Counted from the first letter of the stretch, positions 9,384 through 17,898 are shown. The stretch is 59,718 bases of DNA from Promethearchaeota archaeon (GCA_027031765.1 JALVPN010000217.1:1-59718); one strand, 5' to 3'. The notes: generated from the letters alone by a model not told the origin. Translations and numbers: made by a program.

Positions 9384-10268
9384 CTAGGCGAGTGCTGATG
9401 GAATCTCTGTAACGAGCCTGTGAAGAGACTTTCGTACCGCACTTTCACCGAGCTCGAAAACAAGGGGGCCAGAGAAACGGTCAGCCACCAGCCTCAAGAA
9501 GAACGCCCTGATTGGTAAAGAGCCATCCCCGAGGGGGAGGTGGTCTTTAGGTACGAGGACACCACCACACTCGGACACGTACCCGTCATGGAGATGGATT
9601 TCAACTATGCGGTCACGGTTTGCACGGTAGAACTCAAGGAGGGGCTCGTCACCGGAAGACTTCGCAAGGATGTGGCCCGTGTCAAGACAGATGCCCGTGT
9701 CGAACTCGTCAACAACCATGCGAGTCGCGGCAAACGGGAACGACACATTCTCTACTGCCAACAGTCGTGGGTCAATCTCGCTCTGCACGAGTATTTCTTC
9801 CAGGCTCTGGGCGGAATACCTGTTGACCAGTGTCAGCACGACCGGCGTTGCACTCTCGGGGAGGCCCATCCTCAGGAGGGCCGAGGCAAGGCTACCGGTG
9901 AGATGGAGGACATAGGCCTCCGGCTCAAGTGGTCCCACATGTCGGATGGCATCCACCACGGTCTTGACACTGGCGGCCCGTACAGCATCATTGGGACTTG
10001 AGAGCTCTACAGACCAGATGGGCAGATGGACTGTGTACGAGTGGCCCATCTCATCTCGGAGGTCGCAGAGCTCCTGGATATGTCGGGATCCGAGCACGCC
10101 CGGGACAATATGTACTATGTCCATTGAGAGCTCAATGACACTGATATGGTCGATTTCTAGGGCCTTACGGACAAGTGCCGGGACTGAGAGCTGTGCCAGT
10201 GCTGCCAGTCCGTCGGATACGGAAGATGCAACAGCCCCCAACCCCAGAGGGAGCATACCGTAGCGCAT
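9384..10268 (-). CDS. AP-endonuclease-2-like TIM-barrel protein (possibly CbiR-type)
   Basis: A protein of about 294 residues with the layout of the xylose-isomerase / AP endonuclease 2 superfamily of metal-dependent TIM barrels. Strands end in likely metal ligands: VIELSMD, SYTVHLP, YVLHLTG, LAVENVS, CLDTGHI, VEIHLHDG and LVFELGE. Substrate is not certain. The YTVHLP and AYVLHLTG segments remind me of CbiR cobamide-remodelling phosphodiesterases, but this is recall without a search. The frame opens at a GTG at 10280; I chose the first ATG, at 10268. Sugar-phosphate isomerase or endonuclease activity are alternatives. Confidence 0.7.
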   Translation of the reverse strand: MRYGMLPLGLGAVASSVSDGLAALAQLSVPALVRKALEIDHISVIELSMDIVHIVPGVLGSRHIQELCDLRDEMGHSYTVHLPIWSVELSSPNDAVRAASVKTVVDAIRHVGPLEPEAYVLHLTGSLASALLRMGLPESATPVVLTLVNRYSAQSLEEILVQSEIDPRLLAVENVSFPFAATRMVVDEFDTGICLDTGHILAKSSGDEPLLEFYRANRDRIVEIHLHDGYVSECGGVLVPKDHLPLGDGSLPIRAFFLRLVADRFSGPLVFELGESAVRKSLHRLVTEIPSALA

Positions 10269-10306
10269 AGGCACCAGCACATCCCCCTACTGGGTTGTGC
10301 ATGACT

Positions 10307-10792
10307 CTATCTCCGGACTGGCAGCTTCACCAGTTCGTGCTGTGCCACCACCGGGTCGACGGATAGCACCTCGACCTTTGGCATTCGGTCACCCGCACGG
10401 ATCTTGCGGACAGCATCCATGCCCTCGACTACATGTCCGAACACAGTGTGACGCCCGTCAAGGTGGCGGCAGTTCCTCTCGTCCAGCACAATGAAGAACT
10501 GGCTGCCACCTGTGTCCCGACCTGCATGGGCCATTGACAGCGCCCCGGTGACATGCTTCTGACGGGGGCCATCAGTCTCGCAGGGTATGGCGTATCCCGG
10601 GCCGCCGCGTCCGGTACCAGTGGGGTCACCACCTTGGACTACAAAGTCATCCACGACACGGTGGAATGTGAGACCGTCGTAGAACCCGCTCTGAGCAAGG
10701 GTCACGAAGTTCTTCACAGTGTTGATTGCATCGTCGCCCCAGAGTTCAGCCACAATTGGGCCATGTTCTGTGTCAATCCTGACCTTGGTCAC
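10307..10792 (-). CDS. Cyclophilin-type peptidyl-prolyl cis-trans isomerase
   Basis: A cytosolic cyclophilin of about 161 residues. The signature residues are present: FHRVVDDFVVQGGDPTGTG, the AMAHAG-like SMAHAG strand, GSQFFI and LDGRHTVFGHV. These build the proline-binding pocket (Arg, Phe, Gln, His). The frame is open up to an ATG at 10813, but the TATA box (TGTATATC, about 10817-10825, minus strand) would put transcription start near 10795. I therefore take the GTG at 10790-10792, giving MTKVRIDTEHG, a usual cyclophilin beginning. The gene is divergent from trm1. Confidence 0.9.
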   Translation of the reverse strand: MTKVRIDTEHGPIVAELWGDDAINTVKNFVTLAQSGFYDGLTFHRVVDDFVVQGGDPTGTGRGGPGYAIPCETDGPRQKHVTGALSMAHAGRDTGGSQFFIVLDERNCRHLDGRHTVFGHVVEGMDAVRKIRAGDRMPKVEVLSVDPVVAQHELVKLPVRR

Positions 10793-10931
10793 CACAACTT
10801 GCACCTTCAACATAGATATACATGGAGTAGGATGGTTGAGGATACTCGTATGTGGTGGTGCTTAGCCTTGTCGGTCACGCAGTCCGCGGCGTGCCTTTTT
10901 AAGAAGGGGAGTGGCACCTCAGGTGATCCTT

Positions 10932-12134
10932 ATGACAGCCCTCAAGGAGTACGTAGAGGGAAAGGTGACCTTCGTTGGCCCGGACATCGACCACTATACG
11001 GACAGTGCTGGACAGCCGACAGCATCCCTCCCGGTGTTCTACAACCCGCGGATGGCGGTCAACCGTGACTTTTCAGTCCTCTTCCTCACCACATACATGC
11101 GTGACAGAGACATAACTCGCATCTGCGAGCCCCTTGCGGGGACGGGAATCCGGACGCTCCGCTATCTAGTTGAGTGCCCCGGGGACTTCAGCGCAGTGAT
11201 GTTTGATGCGAACCCGCTTGCTGTAGAAGTGGCGCGCAAGAACGTCCAACTCCAGCGACTTGAGGGGCGGGCGAGGGTGATTCACGGGGATGCAAAGCTG
11301 CTCCTGTTGACAGAATCGCGTGAGAGGAGGTTCGACTTTGTCGACATCGACCCCTTCGGGTCACCAACACCATATCTCAACGCGGCGATACAGTCAATCA
11401 GGCCACGCGAGGGACTGATTGGCATCACAGCCACAGATATGCCGGTCCTGTGCGGAGTCTACCCACATGTAGCCCTCCGAAAGTATGGTGGCCTCTCCAT
11501 GCGCACACCAGTGACTCATGAGATTGCACTCAGGCTCCTAGTCCACAGGGTGTACCATGTTGCAGGGATGAATGACTTCTCGGTACGATTGCTGGCGTCT
11601 CTCAGTACCGACCACTACGTCAGGATATGGATGAGTGTCCGGCGTGAGAAGCATGTGGCAAACCGCCAGACAAGAGATATTGGGGTTGTCCTCTACTGTC
11701 CCGGGTGCCAAGCAGTACAGGTACGGAGCATACAGGATTTGGCCCGCCAGGACACATTCGAGCACGAAACACCCGAGTGTAGACAGGAGGCGCGGATAGC
11801 GGGGCCACTCTGGACAGGCCCGCTGTTCGACAGGCACTTCATGCAGAGTGCGGAAAAGGCAATGACCAAGGGTGCCTTTGAGTTCACGAGGAGGACACAC
11901 AGGCTGTTCGACCGTATGCTTGCCGAGTGCCAACACACACAGTATCCATTCTATGACGTCCATGTGCTGTGTGATATGCGTGGACTGAGCCCACCAGCTA
12001 TTGAGGACGTAGTGACTGCGCTCGTAGAACAGGGTTACCTAGCCGCTAGGACCCATATCAGACCGACTGGAATCCGCACAAATGCGACTGCGGGGGCAGT
12101 CGGAAAGATTATTGAAGAAATATCCAGGGGGTGA
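10932..12134 (+). CDS. trm1: tRNA (guanine(26)-N2)-dimethyltransferase Trm1
   Basis: It methylates G26 of tRNA with S-adenosylmethionine. The class I methyltransferase core shows EPLAGTGIR, VMFDANPLA and the catalytic DPFGSP motif, which is diagnostic of the family. The C-terminal part has a zinc-binding pair of cysteine motifs (CPGC near residue 257 and a CR further on) followed by a winged-helix-like domain. The ATG at 10932 is preferred over the first possible start at 10911, because AGGTGATCC precedes it and a TATA box (CTTTTTAAG, about 10894-10902) lies about 30 bases upstream. It forms an operon with the downstream rlmE-like gene, six bases away. Confidence 0.95.
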   Translation: MTALKEYVEGKVTFVGPDIDHYTDSAGQPTASLPVFYNPRMAVNRDFSVLFLTTYMRDRDITRICEPLAGTGIRTLRYLVECPGDFSAVMFDANPLAVEVARKNVQLQRLEGRARVIHGDAKLLLLTESRERRFDFVDIDPFGSPTPYLNAAIQSIRPREGLIGITATDMPVLCGVYPHVALRKYGGLSMRTPVTHEIALRLLVHRVYHVAGMNDFSVRLLASLSTDHYVRIWMSVRREKHVANRQTRDIGVVLYCPGCQAVQVRSIQDLARQDTFEHETPECRQEARIAGPLWTGPLFDRHFMQSAEKAMTKGAFEFTRRTHRLFDRMLAECQHTQYPFYDVHVLCDMRGLSPPAIEDVVTALVEQGYLAARTHIRPTGIRTNATAGAVGKIIEEISRG

Positions 12135-12140
12135 CCAACA

Positions 12141-12737
12141 ATGGGACGCCCCAAGAAGCTGCATCGAAAGGAACACTACTACCGGGAGGCGAAGAGACGT
12201 GGCTATCGGGCGAGGTCAGCATTCAAGCTAATGCAGATTGCAAAGACACACCACCTGCTCCGTGGTGTGAGCACCGTCGTGGAGCTCTGCTCAAGCCCAG
12301 GGGGCTGGACTCAAGTCATCCGGCAGCTCAGCAACACCGCAAGGATCATAGCAGTAGACCTTGCCCCAATGGAGCCCCTAGAGGGGGTCATATTCATACA
12401 GGGCGACATTACCGACCCGGACACTGTCGAGAAGATTGTTGCGGCAGCTGGTAGTCGCGTAGACCTAGTGCTCTCAGACTGTTCGCCGAAGGTCACGGGC
12501 TACTGGGAGGTCGATGTCGCCCGGCAGCTGGCGTTGGCTGAAACAACAATTGAGATAGGACACAGACTGCTCGGCCGCAATGGAAAGGTACTTGCAAAGG
12601 TGTTCCAAGGGCCCGGGTTCCAAGAGTTCCTCAGGACTGCACGGGGCCGTTTCCATACTGTGAGGCTTTTGAAACCAGACGCCTCTAGGAGGACCAGCGC
12701 AGAAGTCTACCTGCTAGGTATTGGGCCAGTACCATGA
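12141..12737 (+). CDS. rlmE: RlmE/FtsJ-family rRNA 2'-O-methyltransferase
   Basis: A 198-residue SAM-dependent enzyme that most likely methylates the 2'-OH of the A-loop uridine of 23S rRNA (U2552 in E. coli numbering). The K-D-K-E catalytic set can be followed: Lys in RSAFKLMQI, Asp in LVLSDCSPKVTG, Lys in GKVLAKVFQGPG and a late Glu in SAEVYLLG. The SAM-binding motif is ELCSSPGGWTQV. It starts six bases after trm1 and is probably co-transcribed, making a small RNA-modification operon. Confidence 0.92.
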   Translation: MGRPKKLHRKEHYYREAKRRGYRARSAFKLMQIAKTHHLLRGVSTVVELCSSPGGWTQVIRQLSNTARIIAVDLAPMEPLEGVIFIQGDITDPDTVEKIVAAAGSRVDLVLSDCSPKVTGYWEVDVARQLALAETTIEIGHRLLGRNGKVLAKVFQGPGFQEFLRTARGRFHTVRLLKPDASRRTSAEVYLLGIGPVP

Positions 12738-12779
12738 CTGGAAGGCCGACAAGTGCGGCCCGACCACAGAACAGAGTGC

Positions 12780-13121
12780 TCAACCGAAACGCATCCATTC
12801 CTCAAGCTCTCTGCAAGTCGCGGGAGAGTCCGGTTGACGGAGACCACACCTGTCAATCTTGAGGCAGTGAAAGCATGGACACCCATTTAGGTCAGATAGA
12901 CCGCGGCCCTCATGAGAGTTCTCCACCTGCGCCCTCACAATGGGGCGATTGTCCTTTAGTTCCTGTGTCTGCAATACGAGTCCCTCTGATGTCAGTTGTT
13001 CGAGTGTGATTGTAACAGTCTTCGAGTCGATGCCTAGTCTGTCCACGAGCTCGTCGATGAACAGTCCCGCACTGCCGGCAGCACGCAGAGCTGACAGTAT
13101 TTGGGCTGCTACATCATTCAT
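12780..13121 (-). CDS. RPC34-like winged-helix protein with C-terminal Fe-S cysteine motif
   Basis: A 113-residue protein: a winged helix-turn-helix (about residues 4-60, NDVAAQILSALRAAGSAGLF onward) followed by a C-terminal cluster CPCFHC, CG and TCRELEEWM. This layout matches archaeal orthologs of the RNA polymerase III subunit RPC34, whose last cysteines bind an iron-sulfur cluster. The protein is thought to act in transcription initiation. The frame extends to 13253 but the ATG at 13121 begins the domain, and a TATA box (TAAATAAT, near 13176-13183) lies about 55 bases before it. It follows srp19 and gar1 on the same strand. A generic regulator is the alternative. Confidence 0.7.
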   Translation of the reverse strand: MNDVAAQILSALRAAGSAGLFIDELVDRLGIDSKTVTITLEQLTSEGLVLQTQELKDNRPIVRAQVENSHEGRGLSDLNGCPCFHCLKIDRCGLRQPDSPATCRELEEWMRFG

Positions 13122-13252
13122 TTGTATGACCCTTTCAAATGGACGGATGGCAGACTCAATCGAGGCATATTGACTATTATTTAGATTTCGGAAGGTGCCA
13201 CGTTGTACGCTGGTAGCGACACGGGATGGACAATGTTGTACAGATGTGAACA

Positions 13253-13504
13253 CTACTCCCTTCGGACTACATATAACAACTGGCCGACAAGATGGCCTGC
13301 CAGTTCGCGGTTGTCAGGACGCACTGCAACATATGGACGCCTGACCGGGCCGAACACATCAATCACAGTGCCAACACGGTTCGCTCTCTTGTCAAGTACA
13401 ACAGCATGGGGGCCCATTGGAGGCGTCTTGTCCGTGCGGAGAATCAAGGAGCCCCGCCGAGATACGTGGAGAACAGTCCCGAGACGGCGCAAGTATACAC
13501 TCAC
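13253..13504 (-). CDS. gar1: Gar1-like H/ACA RNP protein
   Basis: An 83-residue reductase-barrel protein of the H/ACA pseudouridylation complex; Gar1 binds the Cbf5 catalytic subunit and helps substrate release. The family pattern GTVLHVSRRGSLILRT, then DKRANRVGTVIDVFGPVRRP, is clear. It starts with GTG 13 bases after srp19. The srp19-gar1 pairing is common in archaea. Length is normal for the archaeal protein, which lacks the Gly/Arg-rich tails of eukaryotic Gar1. Confidence 0.92.
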   Translation of the reverse strand: MSVYLRRLGTVLHVSRRGSLILRTDKTPPMGPHAVVLDKRANRVGTVIDVFGPVRRPYVAVRPDNRELAGHLVGQLLYVVRRE

Positions 13505-13517
13505 ACTCCCTGCCCGG

Positions 13518-13865
13518 CTACCGGCGCCTCTTCTTGCGACGTTTCTGCGAGGCCTGCTGTTCAGCTGCGATGCGTCGTGCTACAATCCGGCGCACTTGCT
13601 TGGCCAGCATCAGCAGCAGCCGCTTTTTTGAATGACCAGGGCTACGTACTACGATGTACCCCGGATGCGTGTCATGCCAGACCCGTGGATAGCGCTTGTC
13701 ACTCAAGACCTCATACTCAAGGGAGAGCGCACCGGCCGCCTCTGCGAGCATGTCGACCGTCACATCCGGGGCGGCAAGGTTCGAGGCAATCCTACGCCCC
13801 TGTGCCCTGCTAAGCTTCGAGTCCAGATATACTGGCCACACAATGGTGCCATTCTTCTTACGCAT
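13518..13865 (-). CDS. srp19: Signal recognition particle protein SRP19
   Basis: A 115-residue basic protein that binds helices 6 and 8 of SRP RNA and prepares the site for SRP54. The N-terminal IVWPVYLDSKLSRAQGRRI is diagnostic, and the C-terminus is a lysine/arginine-rich tail. The ATG at 13865 is the natural start. A TATA-like box (GGTAAAAAG, about 13919-13928, minus strand) lies roughly 55 bases upstream. First gene of an apparent srp19-gar1-RPC34-like unit. Confidence 0.93.
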   Translation of the reverse strand: MRKKNGTIVWPVYLDSKLSRAQGRRIASNLAAPDVTVDMLAEAAGALSLEYEVLSDKRYPRVWHDTHPGYIVVRSPGHSKKRLLLMLAKQVRRIVARRIAAEQQASQKRRKKRRR

Positions 13866-14179
13866 GTGAGTAGTGCCCCTTCATATCATCGTTACTGTAG
13901 AATGAGGTCTTTGCAGACATCTTTTTACCTTTCCTCTTTGGGTGGACTGTGATGCCCATGCCATGGGCGGTCGTGGCCGCATGCAACAGGCACGAGAGAA
14001 GGAATCCGAGAGAACGGACATATGGAAAATAGAGGAGTCTGGGTAGCACAGACTAGAGTCTTGCCTGACCAAGGTGAACCGATGTCAAGACGTCACAGGA
14101 TATGAAGGGATTCCTTCATAAGCAGGAAATCCAGACCTATGGTGAGAACCAACAACACCAGACAGGGGACAATGTGTGA
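13866..14179 (+). other. Intergenic region without a recognisable gene
   Basis: A 314-base divergent spacer between srp19 and the dCMP deaminase gene. Apart from the srp19 promoter and a TATA-like CTTCATAAG (14111-14119) suited to the rightward gene, I see no conserved coding sequence or tRNA. Short frames on the minus strand look random. Confidence 0.5.
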
Positions 14180-14698
14180 TTGAAGCGGAAGAGCAAGGAT
14201 GTGTACTTTCTTGAAATAGCAGACCTCGTGTCCTCGCGGAGCACCTGCCTTCGGAACCAAGTCGGTGCCGTCATTGTCAAGGACTCTCAGATACTCTCAA
14301 CAGGGTACAATGGTGCGCCAAAGGGGCTTGCACATTGTGATGCGGTGGGCTGCATGCGGGAACGGCTTGGACTGAAGTCAGGTGAACGCCATGAGCTGTG
14401 TAGGGGGCTCCATGCCGAACAGAACGCGATAATACAGGCAGCGTACCACGGCGTATCTGTGAAGGGTGCGAAGATATATGTCACCACCAAGCCATGCAGC
14501 ATCTGCACAAAGATGCTAATCAATGCGGGGATCGAGGAGGTCGTCTATATTGAGGACTATCACGATGAGCTCTCAGAGCAGTTGCTCAGGGAGGCGGAGC
14601 TGACCGTACGCCAAGTGCATGTGACACGGGTCTATGGACGACATGGGACCGGACAGAAGAGGACAGGGCCAGACACACAGTCAGGCCTGAAGAGTTAA
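14180..14698 (+). CDS. Deoxycytidylate (dCMP) deaminase family protein
   Basis: A zinc-dependent cytidine-deaminase-fold enzyme converting dCMP to dUMP, a step towards dTMP. The zinc site is visible: HAEQNAI carries the histidine and the catalytic glutamate, and [11 protein letters not shown] carries the two cysteines. The [13 protein letters not shown] segment is typical of dCMP deaminases. The open frame begins with a TTG at 14180; no better start is visible. It lies 45 bases before pyrB, so two nucleotide-metabolism genes are probably co-transcribed. The C-terminal 20 residues are polar and unlike the family. Confidence 0.9.
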   Translation: MKRKSKDVYFLEIADLVSSRSTCLRNQVGAVIVKDSQILSTGYNGAPKGLAHCDAVGCMRERLGLKSGERHELCRGLHAEQNAIIQAAYHGVSVKGAKIYVTTKPCSICTKMLINAGIEEVVYIEDYHDELSEQLLREAELTVRQVHVTRVYGRHGTGQKRTGPDTQSGLKS

Positions 14699-14742
14699 AG
14701 GCAGACCCCAAGGAAACAACAAGAAATAGGGTGTGAGCCCAG

Positions 14743-15657
14743 ATGGGACGGTTTCACAACCTAATCAGCATTCATGACCTCACGAGAGAGGACATTGACC
14801 TGATACTCAAGACAGCAGCAGAGATGGAGCGTCTGACCGGGCAGTGGGGCAGGCTCCTGCAGGGGCGCATAATGGCCTGTCTGTTCTTTGAGCCATCTAC
14901 CAGGACACGTCTCTCCTTTGAGAGTGCAATGTTGCGACTTGGGGGAAATGTGTTGGGCTTTGCTGATGTTTCAGTGTCGAGCGCCGGAGGGAAGGGTGAA
15001 ACACTTGCAGACACGGTTCGCACGGTCGAACAGTATGCCGACGTGATAGTGATAAGACACCCCCTTGACGGGTCGGCTAGGGTCGCGGCCGAGTTCGCAA
15101 CGGTGCCGGTCATAAATGCAGGAAGTGGTGCTGAGGAGCATCCGACGCAGGCACTGCTGGATCTGTACTCGATATGGAAGTTGAAGGGCCGGATAGACGG
15201 GCTCACAATCTCTCTGTGTGGGGACTTGAAGTATGGGCGAACCGTCCATTCCCTCGGCATTGCACTGTCGCGGTATGATGTCAGGATTAGACTTGCTTCA
15301 CCACCCACACTCAGGATGAAGCCGACAATTGTCCAAGACATGGAGCAGGCAGGAATTGAGGTCACACAGACAGACAGCCTTATCGAGGCGGTCACAGATG
15401 TCGACGTTGTGTACATGACACGCATACAGAAGGAGCGGTTCCCTGACATCACCGAGTATGACAAGATAAAGGACAAGTTCAGGATCACGATGTCTGAGGT
15501 CAAGCGGATGCGGGACGACACCATAATCCTGCACCCCCTGCCACGTGTCGGGGAGATAGACCCCGAGGTCGACCCCACACCTAATGCCAAGTACTTCGAG
15601 CAGGTGTACAATGGTGTAATCACGAGAATGGCAATCCTCAGACTCATCTTGGAGTGA
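14743..15657 (+). CDS. pyrB: Aspartate carbamoyltransferase catalytic subunit
   Basis: It condenses carbamoyl phosphate and aspartate, the first committed step of pyrimidine synthesis. The carbamoyl-phosphate motif FEPSTRTRLSFESAM and the HPTQALLDLYSI motif are intact, as is the HPLPRVGEID segment that binds aspartate. Length (304 residues) is normal. The regulatory subunit gene pyrI, often directly downstream in archaea, is not here; a convergent regulator follows instead, overlapping by 14 bases. pyrK and pyrD lie nearby at 17068-18761. Confidence 0.96.
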   Translation: MGRFHNLISIHDLTREDIDLILKTAAEMERLTGQWGRLLQGRIMACLFFEPSTRTRLSFESAMLRLGGNVLGFADVSVSSAGGKGETLADTVRTVEQYADVIVIRHPLDGSARVAAEFATVPVINAGSGAEEHPTQALLDLYSIWKLKGRIDGLTISLCGDLKYGRTVHSLGIALSRYDVRIRLASPPTLRMKPTIVQDMEQAGIEVTQTDSLIEAVTDVDVVYMTRIQKERFPDITEYDKIKDKFRITMSEVKRMRDDTIILHPLPRVGEIDPEVDPTPNAKYFEQVYNGVITRMAILRLILE

Positions 15658-16393
15658 GCCCGTGCAGTTCATCCGGGGCCATGGCTTTCAGTGCACGGAC
15701 GAGGGCCTCGACAGAGCGCTCATTGCAGGTAGCAAGAGGGATGTGCATCTGTTCGGCAAGGTCTATTGCAAGACGGTCGACCCGGGTGGCGCCATGGAGG
15801 ACGACCATGCCGGGTCTGAACTGCTGCGACTTGATGGCAATCATTGCAGCCCGCCCATTTGTGACTGCTGTAAACAGGAGACAGCGCTCCGTGGCAGCAC
15901 CAAAGAGACGCAGGAAGTCCTCGCTCTCAAGTTCTTTGACAGCCCGCTCCAGGTCTACAAGGGAGTATCCATAAATCTCCCGATCCATCAGGTCATGACC
16001 CGTGAGGGCCTGACAGTCAAGACCGTTGCAGAACTCGGTACAGGTCATTGGCCATGCAAAGTCGTTCATCGCAAGTACTATGTTGAGGTCGACGAGGTTC
16101 ACATCCATCAGGCGCACGAACGCTGCGACCACCTGGCCACCCTTCTGTTCATCGAGGGCCAACAGGGCCAGTACAAACCTGCGGATTGTGGATGTGCCAG
16201 GTGACTTGCGCCGGCCAGACTCATAGTCACTGATGACACTGGGACTCACACCCAAGTACTCAGCCAGTTCGACCTGTGGTAGGCGGAACCGCTCCCTCCA
16301 TGTCCGCATCGCACGGCCCGGACTGTCAGACAGTGCAATCTCGCCTGCGATACGCCTTGCAAGTTGCTCCCGGGCAGGGGCGTGGGCAGACAT
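15644..16393 (-). CDS. XRE-family helix-turn-helix regulator with C-terminal domain
   Basis: A 249-residue predicted transcriptional regulator. Residues about 30-85 form a Cro/CI-type helix-turn-helix (LPQVELAEYLGVSPSVISDYE). The remaining 160 residues form an alpha/beta domain of unknown ligand, ending in a region with MAAIKSQQFRPGMVVLHG. The arrangement resembles an archaeal family of predicted regulators (COG1709, from memory). It converges on pyrB with a 14-base overlap, which might cause transcriptional interference. The target is unknown. Confidence 0.75.
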   Translation of the reverse strand: MSAHAPAREQLARRIAGEIALSDSPGRAMRTWRERFRLPQVELAEYLGVSPSVISDYESGRRKSPGTSTIRRFVLALLALDEQKGGQVVAAFVRLMDVNLVDLNIVLAMNDFAWPMTCTEFCNGLDCQALTGHDLMDREIYGYSLVDLERAVKELESEDFLRLFGAATERCLLFTAVTNGRAAMIAIKSQQFRPGMVVLHGATRVDRLAIDLAEQMHIPLATCNERSVEALVRALKAMAPDELHGLTPR

Positions 16394-16490
16394 TCTGTCA
16401 GGAGCTGCCCGACATCCGAAGATAAGAGTTTCGACTATTGACGAAGTGGGGTTGGACTCTTGGCGTCAGGGTCTGGGAGCAAGTGTGAAA

Positions 16491-16598
16491 TGGTGGGCCG
16501 GACGAGATTTGAACTCGCGATCCCTTGGACCCAAACCAAGGATCAGTTTGGTGGGGCCATGGACACGCAGCCCCAATACCAAGCTAGACCACCGACCC
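16491..16598 (-). tRNA. tRNA-Pro (TGG) with a 31-base D-loop intron
   Basis: The mature tRNA has acceptor GGGTCGG/CCGGCCC, anticodon arm CTTGG-TTTGGGT-CCAAG (anticodon TGG), T arm GCGAG-TTCAAAT-CTCGT, discriminator A and encoded CCA. An extra 31 bases (plus-strand 16546-16576) sit after A21 in the D-loop. Around them a bulge-helix-bulge folds perfectly: central helix UUGG/CCAA, inner helix UGGGGC/GCCCCA, bulges UAU and ACU cut after their second base. Removal gives AGCTTGGTA-TGAT and a 77-base tRNA. A TATA box (GTTAAATT, 16629-16636, minus strand) lies upstream. Confidence 0.93.
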
Positions 16599-16628
16599 AC
16601 AACTGTGGATATTCAGGATTGATGAAGG

Positions 16629-16636
16629 AATTTAAC
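16629..16636 (-). promoter_or_regulatory. TATA box for tRNA-Pro
   Basis: GTTAAATT on the minus strand, 31-38 bases before the tRNA 5' end, the same spacing as at the tRNA-Trp gene. Confidence 0.5.
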
Positions 16637-16811
16637 CATTTCTGCATGTGTCGCTTGCGGGACAGAGAGACTATTGGACTGGCCGCATCGGGACTGATTG
16701 AAAGGGGGTAGCCCCGCCTGTTAGGGACGTGATGCAGGGGGAGATGAGCCCAGTTGTGCAGCATAACTAGGGACATACTGCAGACGGGCGGGCGACCACC
16801 TGACGGCAAGC

Positions 16812-16819
16812 CTTAAAAC
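16812..16819 (+). promoter_or_regulatory. TATA box for eS30
   Basis: CTTAAAAC, about 45 bases before the eS30 ATG. It is the same sequence as the initiator tRNA box at 56421. Confidence 0.55.
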
Positions 16820-16861
16820 GTAAGTGGGAGAACTCGTATCGCACAAGAGAGGAACAGGACA

Positions 16862-17023
16862 ATGCCAGGCTCACATGGTTCACTGACAAAGGCTGGAAAG
16901 GTACGGGAGTCCACACCGAAGGTACCAGCCCGTGAACGTCATACCCCAATCCCAAGGATTCGTAACAAGAGGAACTACGTCAAGCGCTTTATCCGTGGAC
17001 AGATTGTCGGTGTACGCAGGTAG
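16862..17023 (+). CDS. rps30e: Small ribosomal subunit protein eS30
   Basis: A 53-residue, highly basic protein that I translated directly from the DNA. It begins MPGSHGSLTKAGKVRESTPK and has the family core IPRIRNKRNYVKRF, the classic eS30 signature. eS30 lies near the decoding centre of the small subunit. The ATG follows a GGAACAGGA ribosome-binding stretch, and a TATA box lies upstream. The gene stands alone. eS30 is found in eukaryotes, TACK and Asgard archaea and is generally missing from Euryarchaeota, so it is a useful lineage hint. Confidence 0.92.
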   Translation: MPGSHGSLTKAGKVRESTPKVPARERHTPIPRIRNKRNYVKRFIRGQIVGVRR

Positions 17024-17067
17024 GAGCTTGTCGAGCACCTGTTGGAACAGCAGGTGTCCAGGCCAGA

Positions 17068-17898
17068 CTAGAACCTGAGTCTACGGCCGGTCGAGTCGCG
17101 ATAGAACATCCCAAAGTCTGAGGGCTCTGCAAGTACAGATGATGTGAAGACAGGCCCATCCTTACATACGAGTAGTCCTGTGGGGTCGAGGACGCAGCTC
17201 CCACAGATACCACAGCCACACTTCATGATGCGCTCCAGTGAGACCTGGTAGTCTGTGCCGGACTCCTCAGCAAGGCGTACCAGCGAGACAAGCATTGGTT
17301 CGGGGCCACATGCATACACCATATCAAATACGCCCTCGGCCATCAGGGCACCTGCGAGCTCGTGCGCAAGACCGTGGAACCCCATGGAACCGTCGTCGGT
17401 AGCGACTTCCAAACGGAGGCCGCTCACTTGTGGGAGGTCGTACAGCAACAGAGAGTGCGAGGTCCGGGCTGCCACTATCACGGTAGTCTGTACTCCCTGA
17501 CTTGCCAGCTCGTGCACTAAGAAGCGCAGTGGTGCGACGCCAACCCCCCCGCCCACCACAAGTGGGCTAGATGTATCTAGGGAGAAGTGTGTGCCGAACG
17601 GGCCGCGCACCCCGATGCGGTCACCCGGGTGGAGGGACGCAAGTGCATGTGTAGCCTCGCCGACCACCTGGACAGTGATTGCAGCGGTGTCATGTCCAGA
17701 GTAAGAGATGCTCATGGGGATCTCATCAACGTCTGGCACCCACACCATCAGGAACTGGCCGGGTCTGGCGTCAACCAGAGAGGGAGGGCGTCGGAAGTAC
17801 AGAGTGACCGTGGAGTCGTTCTCCTTGTCCCGCCGTACAATCTCGCACGTTGTGGGGTTGCCGACCAGCGTGTCCATATTCACCGTCATCACATCCAT
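17068..17898 (-). CDS. pyrK: Dihydroorotate dehydrogenase electron-transfer subunit PyrK
   Basis: A ferredoxin-reductase-like protein of 276 residues carrying FAD and a [2Fe-2S] cluster that moves electrons from PyrD to NAD+. Visible are the FAD-binding RPGQF segment with a variant PMSIS motif, GVGVAPLRFL (nucleotide-binding fold), YACGPEPML, and the cluster motif CGCGICGSC followed by a cysteine 12 residues later in GLLVCKDG. The start ATG overlaps the pyrD end by ten bases, so the genes form a translationally coupled pyrD-pyrK pair. Confidence 0.93.
   Translation of the reverse strand: MDVMTVNMDTLVGNPTTCEIVRRDKENDSTVTLYFRRPPSLVDARPGQFLMVWVPDVDEIPMSISYSGHDTAAITVQVVGEATHALASLHPGDRIGVRGPFGTHFSLDTSSPLVVGGGVGVAPLRFLVHELASQGVQTTVIVAARTSHSLLLYDLPQVSGLRLEVATDDGSMGFHGLAHELAGALMAEGVFDMVYACGPEPMLVSLVRLAEESGTDYQVSLERIMKCGCGICGSCVLDPTGLLVCKDGPVFTSSVLAEPSDFGMFYRDSTGRRLRF

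Noticed and set aside
9540-10001. 153-codon plus-strand frame over the TIM-barrel gene
   Set aside because: Antisense shadow of the TIM-barrel gene; the barrel has conserved motifs, this frame none.
14772-15647. 291-codon open frame opposite pyrB
   Set aside because: Full antisense overlap with an unmistakable pyrB; the composition (Ser/Arg-rich) is that of a shadow.
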